Of a DNA stretch of 64,000 nt, positions 33,500 to 44,081 are shown in pieces (the stretch's first letter is position 1; each line of letters begins with the position of its first letter). Source of the stretch: Craspedostauros australis (Eukaryota; Bacillariophyta; Bacillariophyceae; Mastogloiales; Achnanthaceae); NCBI GenBank assembly GCA_026770025.1, contig JAMXDE010000007.1, forward strand, positions 930,001 through 994,000. Reading direction: 5' to 3'. The notes below the pieces were generated by a model. The model was not told the origin of the DNA. It saw only the letters and a program-made list of their open reading frames with translations, and ran no database searches. The translations under genes were made by a program, and so were the position numbers.

Positions 33500-33527
33500 C
33501 CAAACATGTGCTATGACACATGTTTGG
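33500..33527. repeat. Perfect 11-bp inverted repeat (hairpin)
   Basis: CCAAACATGTG and CACATGTTTGG are exact reverse complements separated by six bases. It lies about 330 bases upstream of the transposase start inside the transposon. It could be an internal regulatory palindrome or the scar of a nested element. Confidence 0.7.
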
Positions 33528-33820
33528 AGGTCTAATAGAGTCTCTTTGATCCTCTTGGATCATCTTCCTAATTTTGTCTTGGGTCTGAAACCCGCATCAC
33601 ATTTTCCGAATTCTTTCGAGTAGTTTTCTTGGATCTTTCGAATCGAAGTGTGATTGGCACAAAGGACTCAAAACTCGAACAACGATTGGATTGATTCAGC
33701 ACACATGGCCTAACAACAAGGGAACTCATGGTGAATACTAACTGTGTGCCAATAGAGGTTGCAAGCTGATTGTACGAGATTGGCTGGTCGCGACGCACAC
33801 CAGGCACACAAGGAGAACAG

Positions 33821-33928
33821 CACAGCACAGCACAGCACAGCACAGCACAGCACAGCACAGCACAGCACAGCACAGCACAGCACAGCACAGCACAGCACAG
33901 CACAGCACAGCACAGCACAGCACAGCAC
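33821..33928. repeat. CACAG pentanucleotide tandem array
   Basis: About 21 nearly perfect CACAG units. Because five is not a multiple of three, all frames through it are open and give repeated peptides; these are not genes. Confidence 0.95.
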
Positions 33929-35471
33929 CAGTCATTGACGCGCAGCACGGCGCAGCGCACCACAGAACGGCATGGACAACACAGGAGGATGGTCACAAGG
34001 TGCCTTGTACCATCCACTCTTTCCTTTGTGGGAAGGTCACAGTCATTCTACATTCTGTGTAAGCTATGACTACAAGCAGCAGAGAAACAGGAGGAACTCG
34101 TTTGAGATGCGCTGTGTTTCCTCTGTCGACTTTGTGAGGAGGATTTTGTGCCTCCGCTGTGTCGTTGTGGAATGGAGGCGCAATTCGGGACTCGAAAAAT
34201 GTTCGCATTGATGAGCGCATTCGGTAGATTTGTGGTTAATTTCCATGGCCCCCAACAGCAAAAACTGTTTGAGAACACCAAACACAACACAACAACACGA
34301 CAATGGAGAAACACAACAAAACTCCTCAAGCGCCGTCGAACGGCATCGACGGCACTGCCACAACCAGCGGTCCAGTGCAAGATCCGAGGGCATAGGCGGA
34401 ACCGCCATGTAAAGTTTGGTGGATTAGCGAGAGCGGGATGCCATAGTGGTCGATTTGGGGCCGTGGCAGGCCCACGCGCACACGACACGATTCCGAGCAA
34501 AATCTGCTCGTTGGACATGGCCTCTGCCTGGAATGCACAGGCCATTCCAACAACTATTGATGGGCAAGACGCATCCAGGAGGATGGTATGAAGATGCACA
34601 CGAAGTTTGAGGGTCGGGGGTGGCCTGGAAGGTGCCCTCCGCAAGAAACAAGTGGCAGGCAAGAGTTTTTTGGTGGGTGGCGGCAGACACATCACATGAC
34701 TTCGGTGGTGATGGGTGCCGTTCACAAGTCACCCAAATCGCCAAGCAACTCATACAAGATGTGTTCAAAATCAACTCAAGATGGCCATGGCGAAGTATCC
34801 TGCGCAGATACGGTCTGGAAGAGGCTGCAGCCTGGGATGCACACAAAATGGTGTTTTTGGGGTGTCGGAAAAACAGCATGATGACATCATCACATGGAGG
34901 TGTACCTTTGGAGGTATGAGCGCCCCACCCATTCTGAACACATCAGTGTGTCGCCAGAGAATGTGGGAACGCATGAGGGTCATGTGGAGGAGCTGCAAGG
35001 ATCGTATTGACGAGATACAGATCCATATCCGAACGGCATCCGCGTCGGAATCGGGTGTTCGAAATTTCTGCTTTTCAGTGCAGGGACAGTTTGGAGTATG
35101 AGATGAGCCTATCTGCGCAGGATCTTCATGGAGTGGATAGATGGGGAGTATCCGGAGCCAATGTGGTGCACAGATTGTGAAAATGCCAGGGATGATAATG
35201 ATGATCATGGGTGCTGAAGGTAGGGCAGCATGGTGGCACCCCGAATTTTTCACACCCACCACCTGACTGACAGCAAGCCAAAAGGACATTAAAAATAAAG
35301 TTCATACAAATTTAACTTCGATATTCAGAATAAGCGATAGCCAAGCGTCCGAATGCACTGTCTAGTTTTAATTTTAAACGATATGGTGTTGAGATATAGC
35401 ATCATAAGCAGTTGTTTGGATGGTTTTGGGTGTGCTCTATTTTAGTCTACTTTATCACGACTCATCACGAG

Positions 35472-35524
35472 TAAAACTCCACAACTAGTGTTATCGTGAC
35501 CCATTCTGCATTTGGTGCAGGTCG
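35472..35524 (-). repeat. Right terminal inverted repeat of the transposon
   Basis: Read on the minus strand it begins CGACCTGCACCAAATGCAG like the left repeat and is followed on the plus strand by TA at 35525-35526. Confidence 0.9.
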
Positions 35525-35526
35525 TA

Positions 35527-36528
35527 CGTGCCAAAGAAGTTCGCCACCAAGCAAGCTTCGGAAAAAGGCGGAGGTCGGGGCAGAAGACTATTTGAATGGA
35601 GACGAACTTGATGTCGCTGAGGTGTTTGGCGCACCAGTACGTCCGCGGCTGTGTGTTGGTATGGTACATACTATATGTTCTGCCGAGTGTAGTGCAACTC
35701 CTGTTCTCTCATAGTGCCGCCCAGAGAGGGATAAGAGAAAGCAAAGCAAATAACAAGACAGAATCGTTGGTCGTCGAGGGTCTCCATGAGATTAGACCAT
35801 GGTACGAGTAGTCGTATCTTCGGAGAGAGAGATGACTGTTCGAATCCAACCGGAACAAGCACGACTAAAACATCAATCTGAAAGAGAAGCACGACTTCTC
35901 CCACGCTTCGCAAGTGTCGACACTCACCTTCTTGTGTTGGTGGCAACAACAACAACAACAACAGCAGCAGCTGTTGCCGCAAAGGAAGCAAAGATGACAG
36001 CAACACAGCCTGCAACACCATCGAACAACCAGCCTCTACCACAAAGTGGAATACCAAAAACACAAACACAAACACAAACTCAACCCATTTCCATCTCTCT
36101 CATTGAATTCCCCACTCACGCACCACTGCTCATCGTTACCATTGAACATTGCCAGGATTACTCGTAGTATGTCAGCACAAGAACAAAAGCGACGATTGTA
36201 AGTATGGCAGGCATGCCTTGTGATGCGATTGATTTCTGTGTTGGATGGGTGCCGGATTGATGCCAGATCGACACACAACTACCAACACTCCTACGTACAA
36301 TCGTACTTGTGCGGGTGCGACTCTTGGAAGAGGACAGGGGATCAATGCTCCTGTGAATGGCTTGTTTGAAACTGCAACTAATCTCACCACACCATGTTCG
36401 CACATCACCCTATTGTACCGAACTGCACCGCGCTGTACCGGACCATATCGTCTCGTCCGTATCTCGCTGTCACCGACCTGCAATCTCAAACCAACAATAC
36501 ATAAAATGTACTGCACCATACCAGCTAC
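35527..36528. other. Intergenic region and probable leader of the tetraspan gene
   Basis: About 1 kb from the transposon's right edge to the tetraspan coding region. A 122-residue plus frame (35799-36167) has low-complexity Thr/Gln runs and no domain. A candidate short first exon of the tetraspan gene lies at 36169-36198, followed by a GTAAGT donor. CAAACACAAACACAAACAC-type direct repeats are near 36058-36082. Confidence 0.4.
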
Positions 36529-37278
36529 ATGCAGCTCATTCCGGCTGCATTGGCTGGGATTGCTCTAGTCACAGGTGTCGCATCGAACGTGTACTGCGAA
36601 ACCGTGTCCATATCCCAGACGGGAGGAGATGGCGATGCGAAGATATTCTCCGGCATCTTTTACTACAAAACACGAGAATTTGAAGAGTCCTACCATGACT
36701 TCCGCTGGTGCGCAAGCGATTGCTACAGCTACACGGAATTTGAGGATCGCTACGATGGATACACGATGAAAGTTGACAGCCATTGGAGGGTGTGCATGGC
36801 ATTCGCTATCATTGGATCGGTCGTTGGTGCGTTGGCATGGATCGCTTCCATCTTCATACCTTGCACGGGCTGTGCCAGGCATCCCAGCTCCACCCCATGG
36901 CACTTGGTGATCGCTTGCTTCTTCATTGCTGCCTTCAGCCAGGGGTTGACGTTGCTCATCCTCCAATCTTCCATTTGCGAAGAGAATCCATTGCTGCAGT
37001 ACCTCGAACGGTCTCAACCGACCTTGCGATCGACCTTTCCGGAGAATGGCGATGGCTGTGAGTGGGAGGCAGGATTTCGAATGAGCATCGCAGCAACCGT
37101 CTTTTGGTTGTTGGCCGCGATCGCTGCAATCGTCATCCGACCGAAAACCGCCTACCCATTGCCGCCTCGTCAAGAAAAGACCATCACGTACTCATTGAAT
37201 GCCGATGGAACAATCACGAAGTCGAATGAGGAAACTGAGACGCACGAGAGGGTAGAGAGTGGAATTGAAGCCAAGTAA
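36529..37278 (+). CDS. Tetraspan membrane protein, diatom-type family
   Basis: A 249-residue frame from the ATG at 36529. Four hydrophobic segments are visible: about 5-20, 85-110, 127-152 and 185-207. The first extracellular loop is Cys-containing (CETVSIS and WCASDCYSY) and the second has SSICEEN and GCEWEAGF. The tail PPRQEKTITYSLNADGTITKSNEET is very like the repeated NADGT-K tails of a large diatom four-helix family with claudin-like topology. Function is unknown. The start could instead be in a short upstream exon: 36169-36198 (MSAQEQKRR) with a GTAAGT donor would join an acceptor ending at 36524 in the right phase, giving KRRFYMQLIP. This alternative is unproven. Confidence 0.75.
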   Translation: MQLIPAALAGIALVTGVASNVYCETVSISQTGGDGDAKIFSGIFYYKTREFEESYHDFRWCASDCYSYTEFEDRYDGYTMKVDSHWRVCMAFAIIGSVVGALAWIASIFIPCTGCARHPSSTPWHLVIACFFIAAFSQGLTLLILQSSICEENPLLQYLERSQPTLRSTFPENGDGCEWEAGFRMSIAATVFWLLAAIAAIVIRPKTAYPLPPRQEKTITYSLNADGTITKSNEETETHERVESGIEAK

Positions 37279-38001
37279 AGTGGGGCACAATACTCGTGCA
37301 GTGTAGCGACGCACCACCCCCTCTTCATATCCATCATATGTGAGCACAGAGAAGACATGCATGGCACGAGGGGGCAAAGCGAGCGTGATGAAATTCACCC
37401 CCACCTGTATCAAACATACGACGAATAGTACGACTATGCGCTTAAAACCAGCATAGCCCTTGCGCCCAAGTCAGCGTGCGAGCATGCACCGAGGCAATGG
37501 ACGAAAGCGACTGATACCGGAACGATCCAGGAGACCAGGGATTTTCCAACATCACCTGTATCGACATCTCTATCTATATATATATATTTAGAGAGAGAGA
37601 GACCCGCATTACTATGCCAAGGCATCTCTCACGTGTGCACACCCATGGCTCCATAGACATTCACACAGGCTCAACTCAGATATATATGTATGTGCAAACC
37701 ATGGCAAACTCAGTCCCAATGATTCATAAACTAGCAGGACTCGCCCAATGCATTTCTGGTGGAATGTAAGCACAAGCACCACCACAACCATATTCGTAAA
37801 GGTCCTGCCTGCAACTCCACAAGCTGACAATCTTAGTTTGCCACAGAGTACATACGAGAACCGAACCGGAGAAAGTTCAGCAACCGTTGCAATCATCGCC
37901 TACTATACAATGCGTGCAAGAGCACAACTGCGAATGCGTGATGAACGACAAGAAGCACAGCTAGCCTGCCAATACACAGCCACTACACGAGTATCGTTGG
38001 T
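37279..38001. other. Intergenic region between convergent genes
   Basis: About 720 bases between the stops of the tetraspan and GCNA-like genes. It has a TATATATATATAT/GAGAGAGAGAGA stretch near 37574-37601 and no supported gene. Confidence 0.4.
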
Positions 38002-40092
38002 TTATTGCTTTTCCTTGTGCATTCGCCACAGCCGTCCGCATTCTTTCATAACTTCTGCCTGGGTGACACGGCATGGCTGCGAATTTTGCTTTTGCTTGGA
38101 TTGCAGCAACCGAGTGCGGACGGCTTGAGAATTCTCCTTGATGAAGAGGTTGTACGCGGACGGAGCACGCTTCTTCTTGGGAACTGGCGGATCGGCAATG
38201 CCGTTCCGAGTTGCGCTGACTAGGCTCTTGGGATCGACTTCAACCAGCTTACTCAAGCACTTGCCGCAGAGGTGCTTGTGGATGTCGACACTTCTGCTGT
38301 GGCGTTTCACGACGAAGTTGCACGCATCCTGCGTACACGCCCAGGCGTATTTGAACTGGATCTCATAACCGTGTGTTGTAGTGACTTGGATATCGGGAAT
38401 AGCTTTCATCGCGACTTTGGCCCACTTTTTGAAGCATGCGCCGTGGGGTGGTTTGGAGACTGCATCGATGATCCACGCAGCTGCGTGAACCATTTCATGC
38501 AACAGCGTTGCTCGCAAGCGTTCCAAATCGTCGAGAACCTTCGTGCTCAGCTCGATTGAAGCTGATCGTTCTTCGGGGGCATCGGGCGACATGTTGTACA
38601 CCTTCCTGCGCAATCGCGTCAGACCTGCCGTCGTTCTCAGCTTGGGAGACCACGTGATGGCCACTTCCGACAGCCTTCCCGCGAATGCTTTCTTGTTGAA
38701 CTCGGCAAACGAAGCCGTCGTCAGCTCCTTTCTTCTCCTCAAGAATGTCGTGCGCGACATCTTGGGCGCATCAGGCACGGGCTTTGCTGGCAATGATTTC
38801 GAAGCTGGTTTGTCGGCATTTTCCTTGTCGCCGGGGATGCTGATGTCATGACTGTCAAATGAAATACCACTGCTGCTACTGTTGTTGCTGCCGTTGCTGT
38901 CGCTACTATCGTAAGCGCTGTCACTGCCGCTGTCACTGATTCGCAACGCCTTGTCGGCTAGATTGGAAAGTTCATCATCGATGGCTGAGTATTTTGAAAA
39001 GGACGAGCGTGCTGCCGGCCTGATGTTGGCAGATCGCTCTTCCAGCGCATTCACCCTCGTTGCGTTCCTCCTTGGCCCTTTGACATCTCGCGTTGTCTTC
39101 GTGCTCTGCTCATTCCCCATGCAGTGCGAACTTCGATCACTGCTGCTGCTGCTGTTGTCGTTATTGTTGCTGTTGTAGTCGTCATCATCGCTTGTGTCAT
39201 ACCAGCTGGGGCCGGGTGCATCACTTTTGTTGCTGAAATTGGCGTTGTTGCGGGTACTCGTTGGTGCAAACTCATCATCGTTGGACTCGTCGCTAAGGAT
39301 CACGTTCCTTTTGGCATTGCGAGACGGAGGATTCCGTCGGTCGCCGTTGGTTGTGCCCGGTACCATCACAAGTGCTGACTCTTTTTCTCTTTTATTTTCA
39401 CCCTCACTTGAACTCTCATTTGGACTCTTCCACAAGCCGATTCTGCTGTTTCGAACGACATTGTCGCCATCTTGTCCAACAGCTCGGGATGTCTTGATCG
39501 CCTCAGAACGATCTTCACCATCTCGCAGAGTCCGGGATTTGGACAGAGAAGGCGCAGTTGGTCTAGCATTCGCGGAGACAGACTTGCGAAAATTGAGACC
39601 ATAGCCACTGTACAAGTCGTCGTCATCATCGGAGCTTGAATCGATCATCTTGATGGCCTTTGGCTGACGACGGCGTTTATCGTCCTGCGGCTGTTTCGAG
39701 TCTTTGTTGACCGTGGCGACGGCGGCGCTCCTCGCACGTTGCTTGCTGTATTTCGGCTTGGTCGTGTTCTGTCTTGATTGACGATTGCAGAGCACGATTT
39801 CCTCCAGGATGACAAAGTCGGATGTTCCTCCACCTGGTTGCTGCCCCGCACGATCTTGCCCAGGTCTCGATGCTTGCGAAATGGCAACGCGCTGTGCGCA
39901 ACATCGAAGGTCATCACAGGCATTCCAAACTTCCACCCGAGGCTGCACTGCGCCGTCATCTTCAGTGTGATTGATGCGGGCAACGGGCTGGCACAGCAGG
40001 ACTGGAGTGCCCTGGCTCTCCGCTATCCTTGGTTCATTCATTGTCTTCTTGAGCAGAGTGCGAAGACTTTGTCGGAGTCCACGTGCAAGCAT
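38002..40092 (-). CDS. GCNA-type SprT-like metalloprotease with zinc ribbon and HMG box
   Basis: Single frame of 696 residues from the ATG at 40092; Met18 or the Met before IDSSSDDDDD near residue 149 are possible later starts. Residues about 150-450 are disordered, Ser/Asp/Asn-rich with acidic runs. A SprT-like domain at about 455-590 has the zinc-binding HEMVHAAAW (His532, Glu533, His536) and third ligand HG (His550). A zinc ribbon follows, with CxxxxC at 586-591 and CGKC at 609-612. The C-terminus is an HMG-box-like block from KKKRAPSAYNLFIKE (about 638) to the end. This order, acidic disordered region, SprT, zinc ribbon, HMG, is that of GCNA/ACRC, a nuclear protease for DNA-protein crosslinks, in particular with topoisomerase 2. 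The assignment by architecture is strong. Confidence 0.87.
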   Translation of the reverse strand: MLARGLRQSLRTLLKKTMNEPRIAESQGTPVLLCQPVARINHTEDDGAVQPRVEVWNACDDLRCCAQRVAISQASRPGQDRAGQQPGGGTSDFVILEEIVLCNRQSRQNTTKPKYSKQRARSAAVATVNKDSKQPQDDKRRRQPKAIKMIDSSSDDDDDLYSGYGLNFRKSVSANARPTAPSLSKSRTLRDGEDRSEAIKTSRAVGQDGDNVVRNSRIGLWKSPNESSSEGENKREKESALVMVPGTTNGDRRNPPSRNAKRNVILSDESNDDEFAPTSTRNNANFSNKSDAPGPSWYDTSDDDDYNSNNNDNSSSSSDRSSHCMGNEQSTKTTRDVKGPRRNATRVNALEERSANIRPAARSSFSKYSAIDDELSNLADKALRISDSGSDSAYDSSDSNGSNNSSSSGISFDSHDISIPGDKENADKPASKSLPAKPVPDAPKMSRTTFLRRRKELTTASFAEFNKKAFAGRLSEVAITWSPKLRTTAGLTRLRRKVYNMSPDAPEERSASIELSTKVLDDLERLRATLLHEMVHAAAWIIDAVSKPPHGACFKKWAKVAMKAIPDIQVTTTHGYEIQFKYAWACTQDACNFVVKRHSRSVDIHKHLCGKCLSKLVEVDPKSLVSATRNGIADPPVPKKKRAPSAYNLFIKENSQAVRTRLLQSKQKQNSQPCRVTQAEVMKECGRLWRMHKEKQ

Positions 40093-40753
40093 ACCGCCGG
40101 GTCAAATGAATGCCAGTCCTCACGATGAAATGATGGGATGGCAGCTTGTTGTGTTGTCTCTCGTGTTGGGAGCGTGCAGAGTATCTTTGTTCGGCGAATG
40201 GCACACGGATGATTGCCGTTTTTGCCTGTTCTGTTGTTGTCCTGTGCTGTTGCGCAGATTCTGTTTTCAAATCGACCTTCCATCAACCGCCGTTCGATTA
40301 ATTTAGCCACCACACAAACAGAGCAAGGATTCTAATACATCGAATCAAGAGGAAAAGCAAGATCAAAGTACGAGCAACTGGACAACATGCTACGACTATG
40401 GCAACGAAGAGTTGCGTCGCAATTGCACAGTGGTATTCTTGAGAGAGAATCAATGCGCGTTGCTGCTGGCTTGGTATGATGTCCGAATACTGTCAAGATC
40501 TATCGATTGGAGAGATTCGATTTCGACTTGATGAAATCACACTTTCTCTCATTCGATCACTCTCTCTCTCTCTAGAGATTACTTTATGCTTCGATGTTGC
40601 CACCGGCGCTCATGATCACACGGTAGATCACTCATGGCTGCGCCCTATTTGTGCATATTGTTCGCAACTCTCGTCTTCCGTCCTTCTTCCATGGTTCGTG
40701 CGCAGACAGCCGTTGTGAAATTCTCCATTCCGCTCCACGATCTTTCGTGGCGT
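40093..40753. other. Intergenic, promoter of the GCNA-like gene
   Basis: About 660 bases between the start of the GCNA-like gene and the stop of CAP, both leftward. A CTCTCTCTCTCTCT run is near 40560-40574. No gene is supported. Confidence 0.4.
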
Positions 40754-43061
40754 CTAATGGTACAGGTCAGAGACTTCGCTCTTGAGCGTGCCGTCGGTCA
40801 GCTTGTGGACGAACTGTTCTGGGATGGGCATCTCCTTCCTGTCATCGCCATCTGGGATGCTGACATTCATTTCGGAGCTCATGCTGGCGGCGATGCTGGT
40901 GATCTTCTGCGTCTCTGCGCTCAGCCACAACGTCACGCCGATAGTCTTGTCGATCGTGAATGCGGGGCAAACGCCGTCGACCTGGACGGCGACCTTCTTG
41001 CTGTTGACCAGCTCACAGCCGCTGATGATGGTATCGAAGATGGCATTGACCTTGGTGCAATTGTCGAGGATGAGGGACTTGAATTTGGCTCCGTTGATTT
41101 TGATGGTGACTTCCTCGCAGTTGTAAATGTATACCTGCTGCTTGACGTCGGTGATGTCGATGACCAGGACGCCGTTCTCGCCGTCCTTCAACGCGGATTC
41201 CTTGGTCTGGTTCTCCACGACCCACTTCATTCCGCGTTCCTGGTACTCGAGAATTGGAAGCCCGGTTGGCTTCTTCTTGGCTGGCTTCTTAGGTGCCGAT
41301 TTGATGACGGTCTTTGGTTTGGCAGGTGCCCCACCATCCTTCTTGAACTCCTTGCGCCATGTTTGCTGGTCCTTGGTGACCTGTAGTTGTTGTGGTCAGT
41401 GATCAGTGGTGCGTGACAACATGAACGAGTATGCGAGCACGAGTATACAGATTGCCATCATGGTGAGATTCTTGTCGGACATCGTGGCTGTACCAGAGTA
41501 GTACAAGATGCCGTCACACACACAGAGTCGTGCAGCTGCCATCGGCTTAAACACATTTCATAGTTCCGCGAGATTGAACGATGATTGGCATACGACCCAA
41601 GCAGATATGACCCAGGCGCAAGCAAGACTTACGTGCTTGAGACCAGTGGCAGCAGAAGAACCGTCGGAACTCTTGCGGTTGGTGAGCTCGCTCACGAGAC
41701 CGAGCATATTGCCACCCATGACAGTGTTGCCGACGGACGACTTGCGCTGTCCAGCCTTGCCCTTTCCAGCAGCTGTCGCGGCGGCAACCGTGATGGGGTC
41801 ATCAGAAAGAACGACCTGAGCCTCCGCGATACTGACGCCCTTGGGGTTAAATGTGAGTCCCGTCTTGTGGTGCTCCTGGATGTATTCCGCCAAATCCAGC
41901 ATGATGTTCTTGAGCGCATCACAGAATGCAATCTGCTTGTCGTCCTTGCCCTTGAACTCCTTGCGGATCTTGTTGCTCCAAAAGTCGCTCGATCCCACGC
42001 ACTCCTTGACGAATGCAGCTGGGAGGCTTTGGGGTGGCTTGTAGTACACCCATGAGACGCAGGTGAGCATCTCCATGATGGCCTTGATGTGATTGTCGAA
42101 CTTGCGATCCAACCGCTGGGCACGGATCGCCTTGATGGCGTCCTGGGTGCCCTTGAGGAGCGGAGTCAAGGCGAGAGTCAGATCCTCTGATGGTGCCTTG
42201 GCACGTGTGCTGACGACGATGACCAGTCGGAGTCCCTCGAAGGCATCCAAGAGGAGCTTGCCGGTGTCCTCAAGACCTTCCAAATCATCGCAGGCATCCG
42301 CGACCTTGTACACAGTCTGCGACAAGAACTTGTCGTAGGCCTTCAGGGATGGTGTCTCGGCTGTTGCATTTCCGTGTTGCCGTTGTGACGATTTTTGCAT
42401 TGTCGTTTTCCACCATGGTCGTGTTGTTGTTGTTGTTGTTGTTGTTGTTGCGGATGTCGTCGTGAACCAATTCATCAGTGGCATGTTCCGTCACGTTGTG
42501 TATTGATCGTTGTTGGATGCATTGCATTGTGAGGGTTTGGGATAGCTCTAAGTGTGAGATGCGACGAGAAACACACGGAGTCGACAGCGCACAGAACGAA
42601 GAGAACACGGAAGCCAGCCCGTGGCAAAAACCGGATGCGAAGGTCACAAAGGCAGAGCCGAACACAGAGGACCAACAGCCACAGCGTCATGCGGCATCCG
42701 GGGGGCCCGGATGGTGGGCCAGGATCGAGCACTGCCACGAGAACAATGCACGAGTAGTGCACTCCGTGGCGCCCTTTGTAACTGGCGTTGTCGTAAGAGC
42801 TGGCAGAGAAGGTGGCGCCAACGCAATACTGCCACCCACAAACACAATGGCGCGGTGCAGAGTCCTGGGATGCTCACCTGAACCGGAAATGTGCTTGACG
42901 GAGGGAGTGCGCTGCAATGCTTGGGCATTGGCATGGTTGCTGCCGCTGGAGACCGGAGCCGACGCAGAGGAGATGCCGCAGTGGCTCTCCAATGCCTCGA
43001 TCCTGTCGACGACAGCCCCGAGGAAGTCACGTAGCGGGTCGAGTTGCTTGACGCCTGTCAT
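40754..43061 (-). CDS. CAP: Adenylyl cyclase-associated protein (CAP/Srv2), actin monomer recycler
   Basis: Three exons: 43061-42878, 42360-41633 and 41380-40754. Donors are GTGAGC and GTAAGT, acceptors ACAG and ACAG, and phases agree, giving 512 residues. The N-terminus (MTGVKQLDPLRDFLGAVVDRIEALE) is the oligomerising coiled region. The helical-folded domain has YDKFLSQTVYKVADACDDLE and WVYYKPPQSLPAAFVKECVGSSDFWSNKIRKEFKGKD. The beta-helix CARP domain has NGVLVIDITDVKQQVYIYNCEEVTIKINGAKFKS, DNCTK and FDTIISGCELVNSKKVAVQV. From family knowledge it recycles cofilin-bound ADP-actin in the cytosol. The link between the two domains is short and Lys/Pro-rich, without the long polyproline/WH2 region of animal CAPs. 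A GTT microsatellite is in intron 1. Confidence 0.93.
42419..42450. repeat. GTT microsatellite in CAP intron 1
   Basis: About ten GTT units within the first intron of CAP. Confidence 0.85.
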
Positions 43062-44081
43062 CTTGATTCGGTCAACTGTTGTATCTTGTGACGTCGTTTA
43101 CGTTGCTTTGCTGTGATGCGGTGTGATGTGCTTCGCTGGTGTTGGGATTTCTCGAGGAGACCGATGATTGTCCAAACGTTCTCTTCTTGTTGGCGATGGC
43201 GACGATGATGAGGCACAAGAGATAGAAGGAGGCGGACTGGTGCCTCTCTGTGTCTTGTCTTGTCTCCTTGGCTTGCTTCGCCCAACAAGACCGAACAAGA
43301 GGAAAGAAGACGAATCCAAGATGAGAGACACCGTTTGCGGACTTTGTGACTCTCAGAAAGGATCCAAGATTGGATTGCTTTCTGATTTTTTGGCTCGATT
43401 GAGTCGTTCAGCTAACACGAAACGAAACGAATCTTGGATTCAACCGATCAGACCAAGCTTGATTTTCAACTTTTTGTTCTTCGTTCGTGGTTGTTTGTTG
43501 TCTTACTTCCTCACGCACTGGCAGCAGCGGCGATGATAACAGCAAGTTCACTCACAGGAGCAGGTGGTATCAGAGTGATCGACTGCTATATGTATGGCTT
43601 GGTTGTTGTGATTGAGACTATTCTGAAGTTAAGTGTAAGTGCAAATGCACTCTCGGTATGGTGTCGTTCAATGTCGTGATTGGTCGCATTGGCATCTGTA
43701 TAGTTGTTGGAGCTGGGCCGCCAAATATGGTCGTGCTGGGTTCCTTCCTTCTTGCTTGTTTCCTCATGCGCCGGTTGTTTGCTTGTTGTTGCTACTGTTT
43801 GCTTGTTGATGCTTGTTCTTTATTGTGGCAGGTAGACGCATCATTGTAGGAGGAGGAAGAGGAGGGGATGGACACACGGTACCATCCACCATCCAACCAT
43901 GCTTGTTCGGAGGAAGGGCATCACGATACGCCCTTCAGTCCTTGGTTCTTGATGGTTGCTTGTTTGAATGATTCGTCATTCCTCTTCTAACTCCGCCTCT
44001 GCCCGCATTCCACCTGACATTTCCATTGTCATTGCCATTGCTATTGTGTGGAACGAACTGCTGCGGCGGCAGTGTTGTCGT
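43062..44081. other. Intergenic, promoter of CAP
   Basis: About 1 kb between the CAP start and the 3' end of the RS-rich gene. Short frames (for example plus 43168-43536) have no domain. A GGAGGAGGAAGAGGAGGGG run is near 43849-43867. No RNA gene is seen. Confidence 0.4.

Larger units (their letters stand above)
33183..35471. other. Transposon internal DNA without recognised gene
   Basis: About 2.3 kb between the transposase start and the right inverted repeat. Several medium frames exist on both strands (for example plus 34148-34591, 34620-34919 and 34715-35101), with some globular-looking stretches such as RSILRRYGLEEAAAWDAHK. None is long or matches a family I know, and neighbouring frames seem to pass the signal to each other, as in a decayed gene. 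A perfect hairpin (33500-33527) and a CACAG array are inside. Confidence 0.5.

Noticed and set aside
33770..34069. Repeated STAQH peptide frame
   Set aside because: It is produced by the CACAG pentanucleotide array, which leaves all frames open.
35820..35860. GTTCGAATCC, a tRNA T-loop-like sequence
   Set aside because: No flanking T-stem pairing, no acceptor stem or anticodon arm could be built around it.
35994..36167. IEHCQDYS before a stop, resembling the IEHC start of SelH-type redox proteins
   Set aside because: The codon after Ser is TAG, spacing to the following TRTKA does not fit the family, and the preceding part is low complexity. Chance resemblance is more likely.
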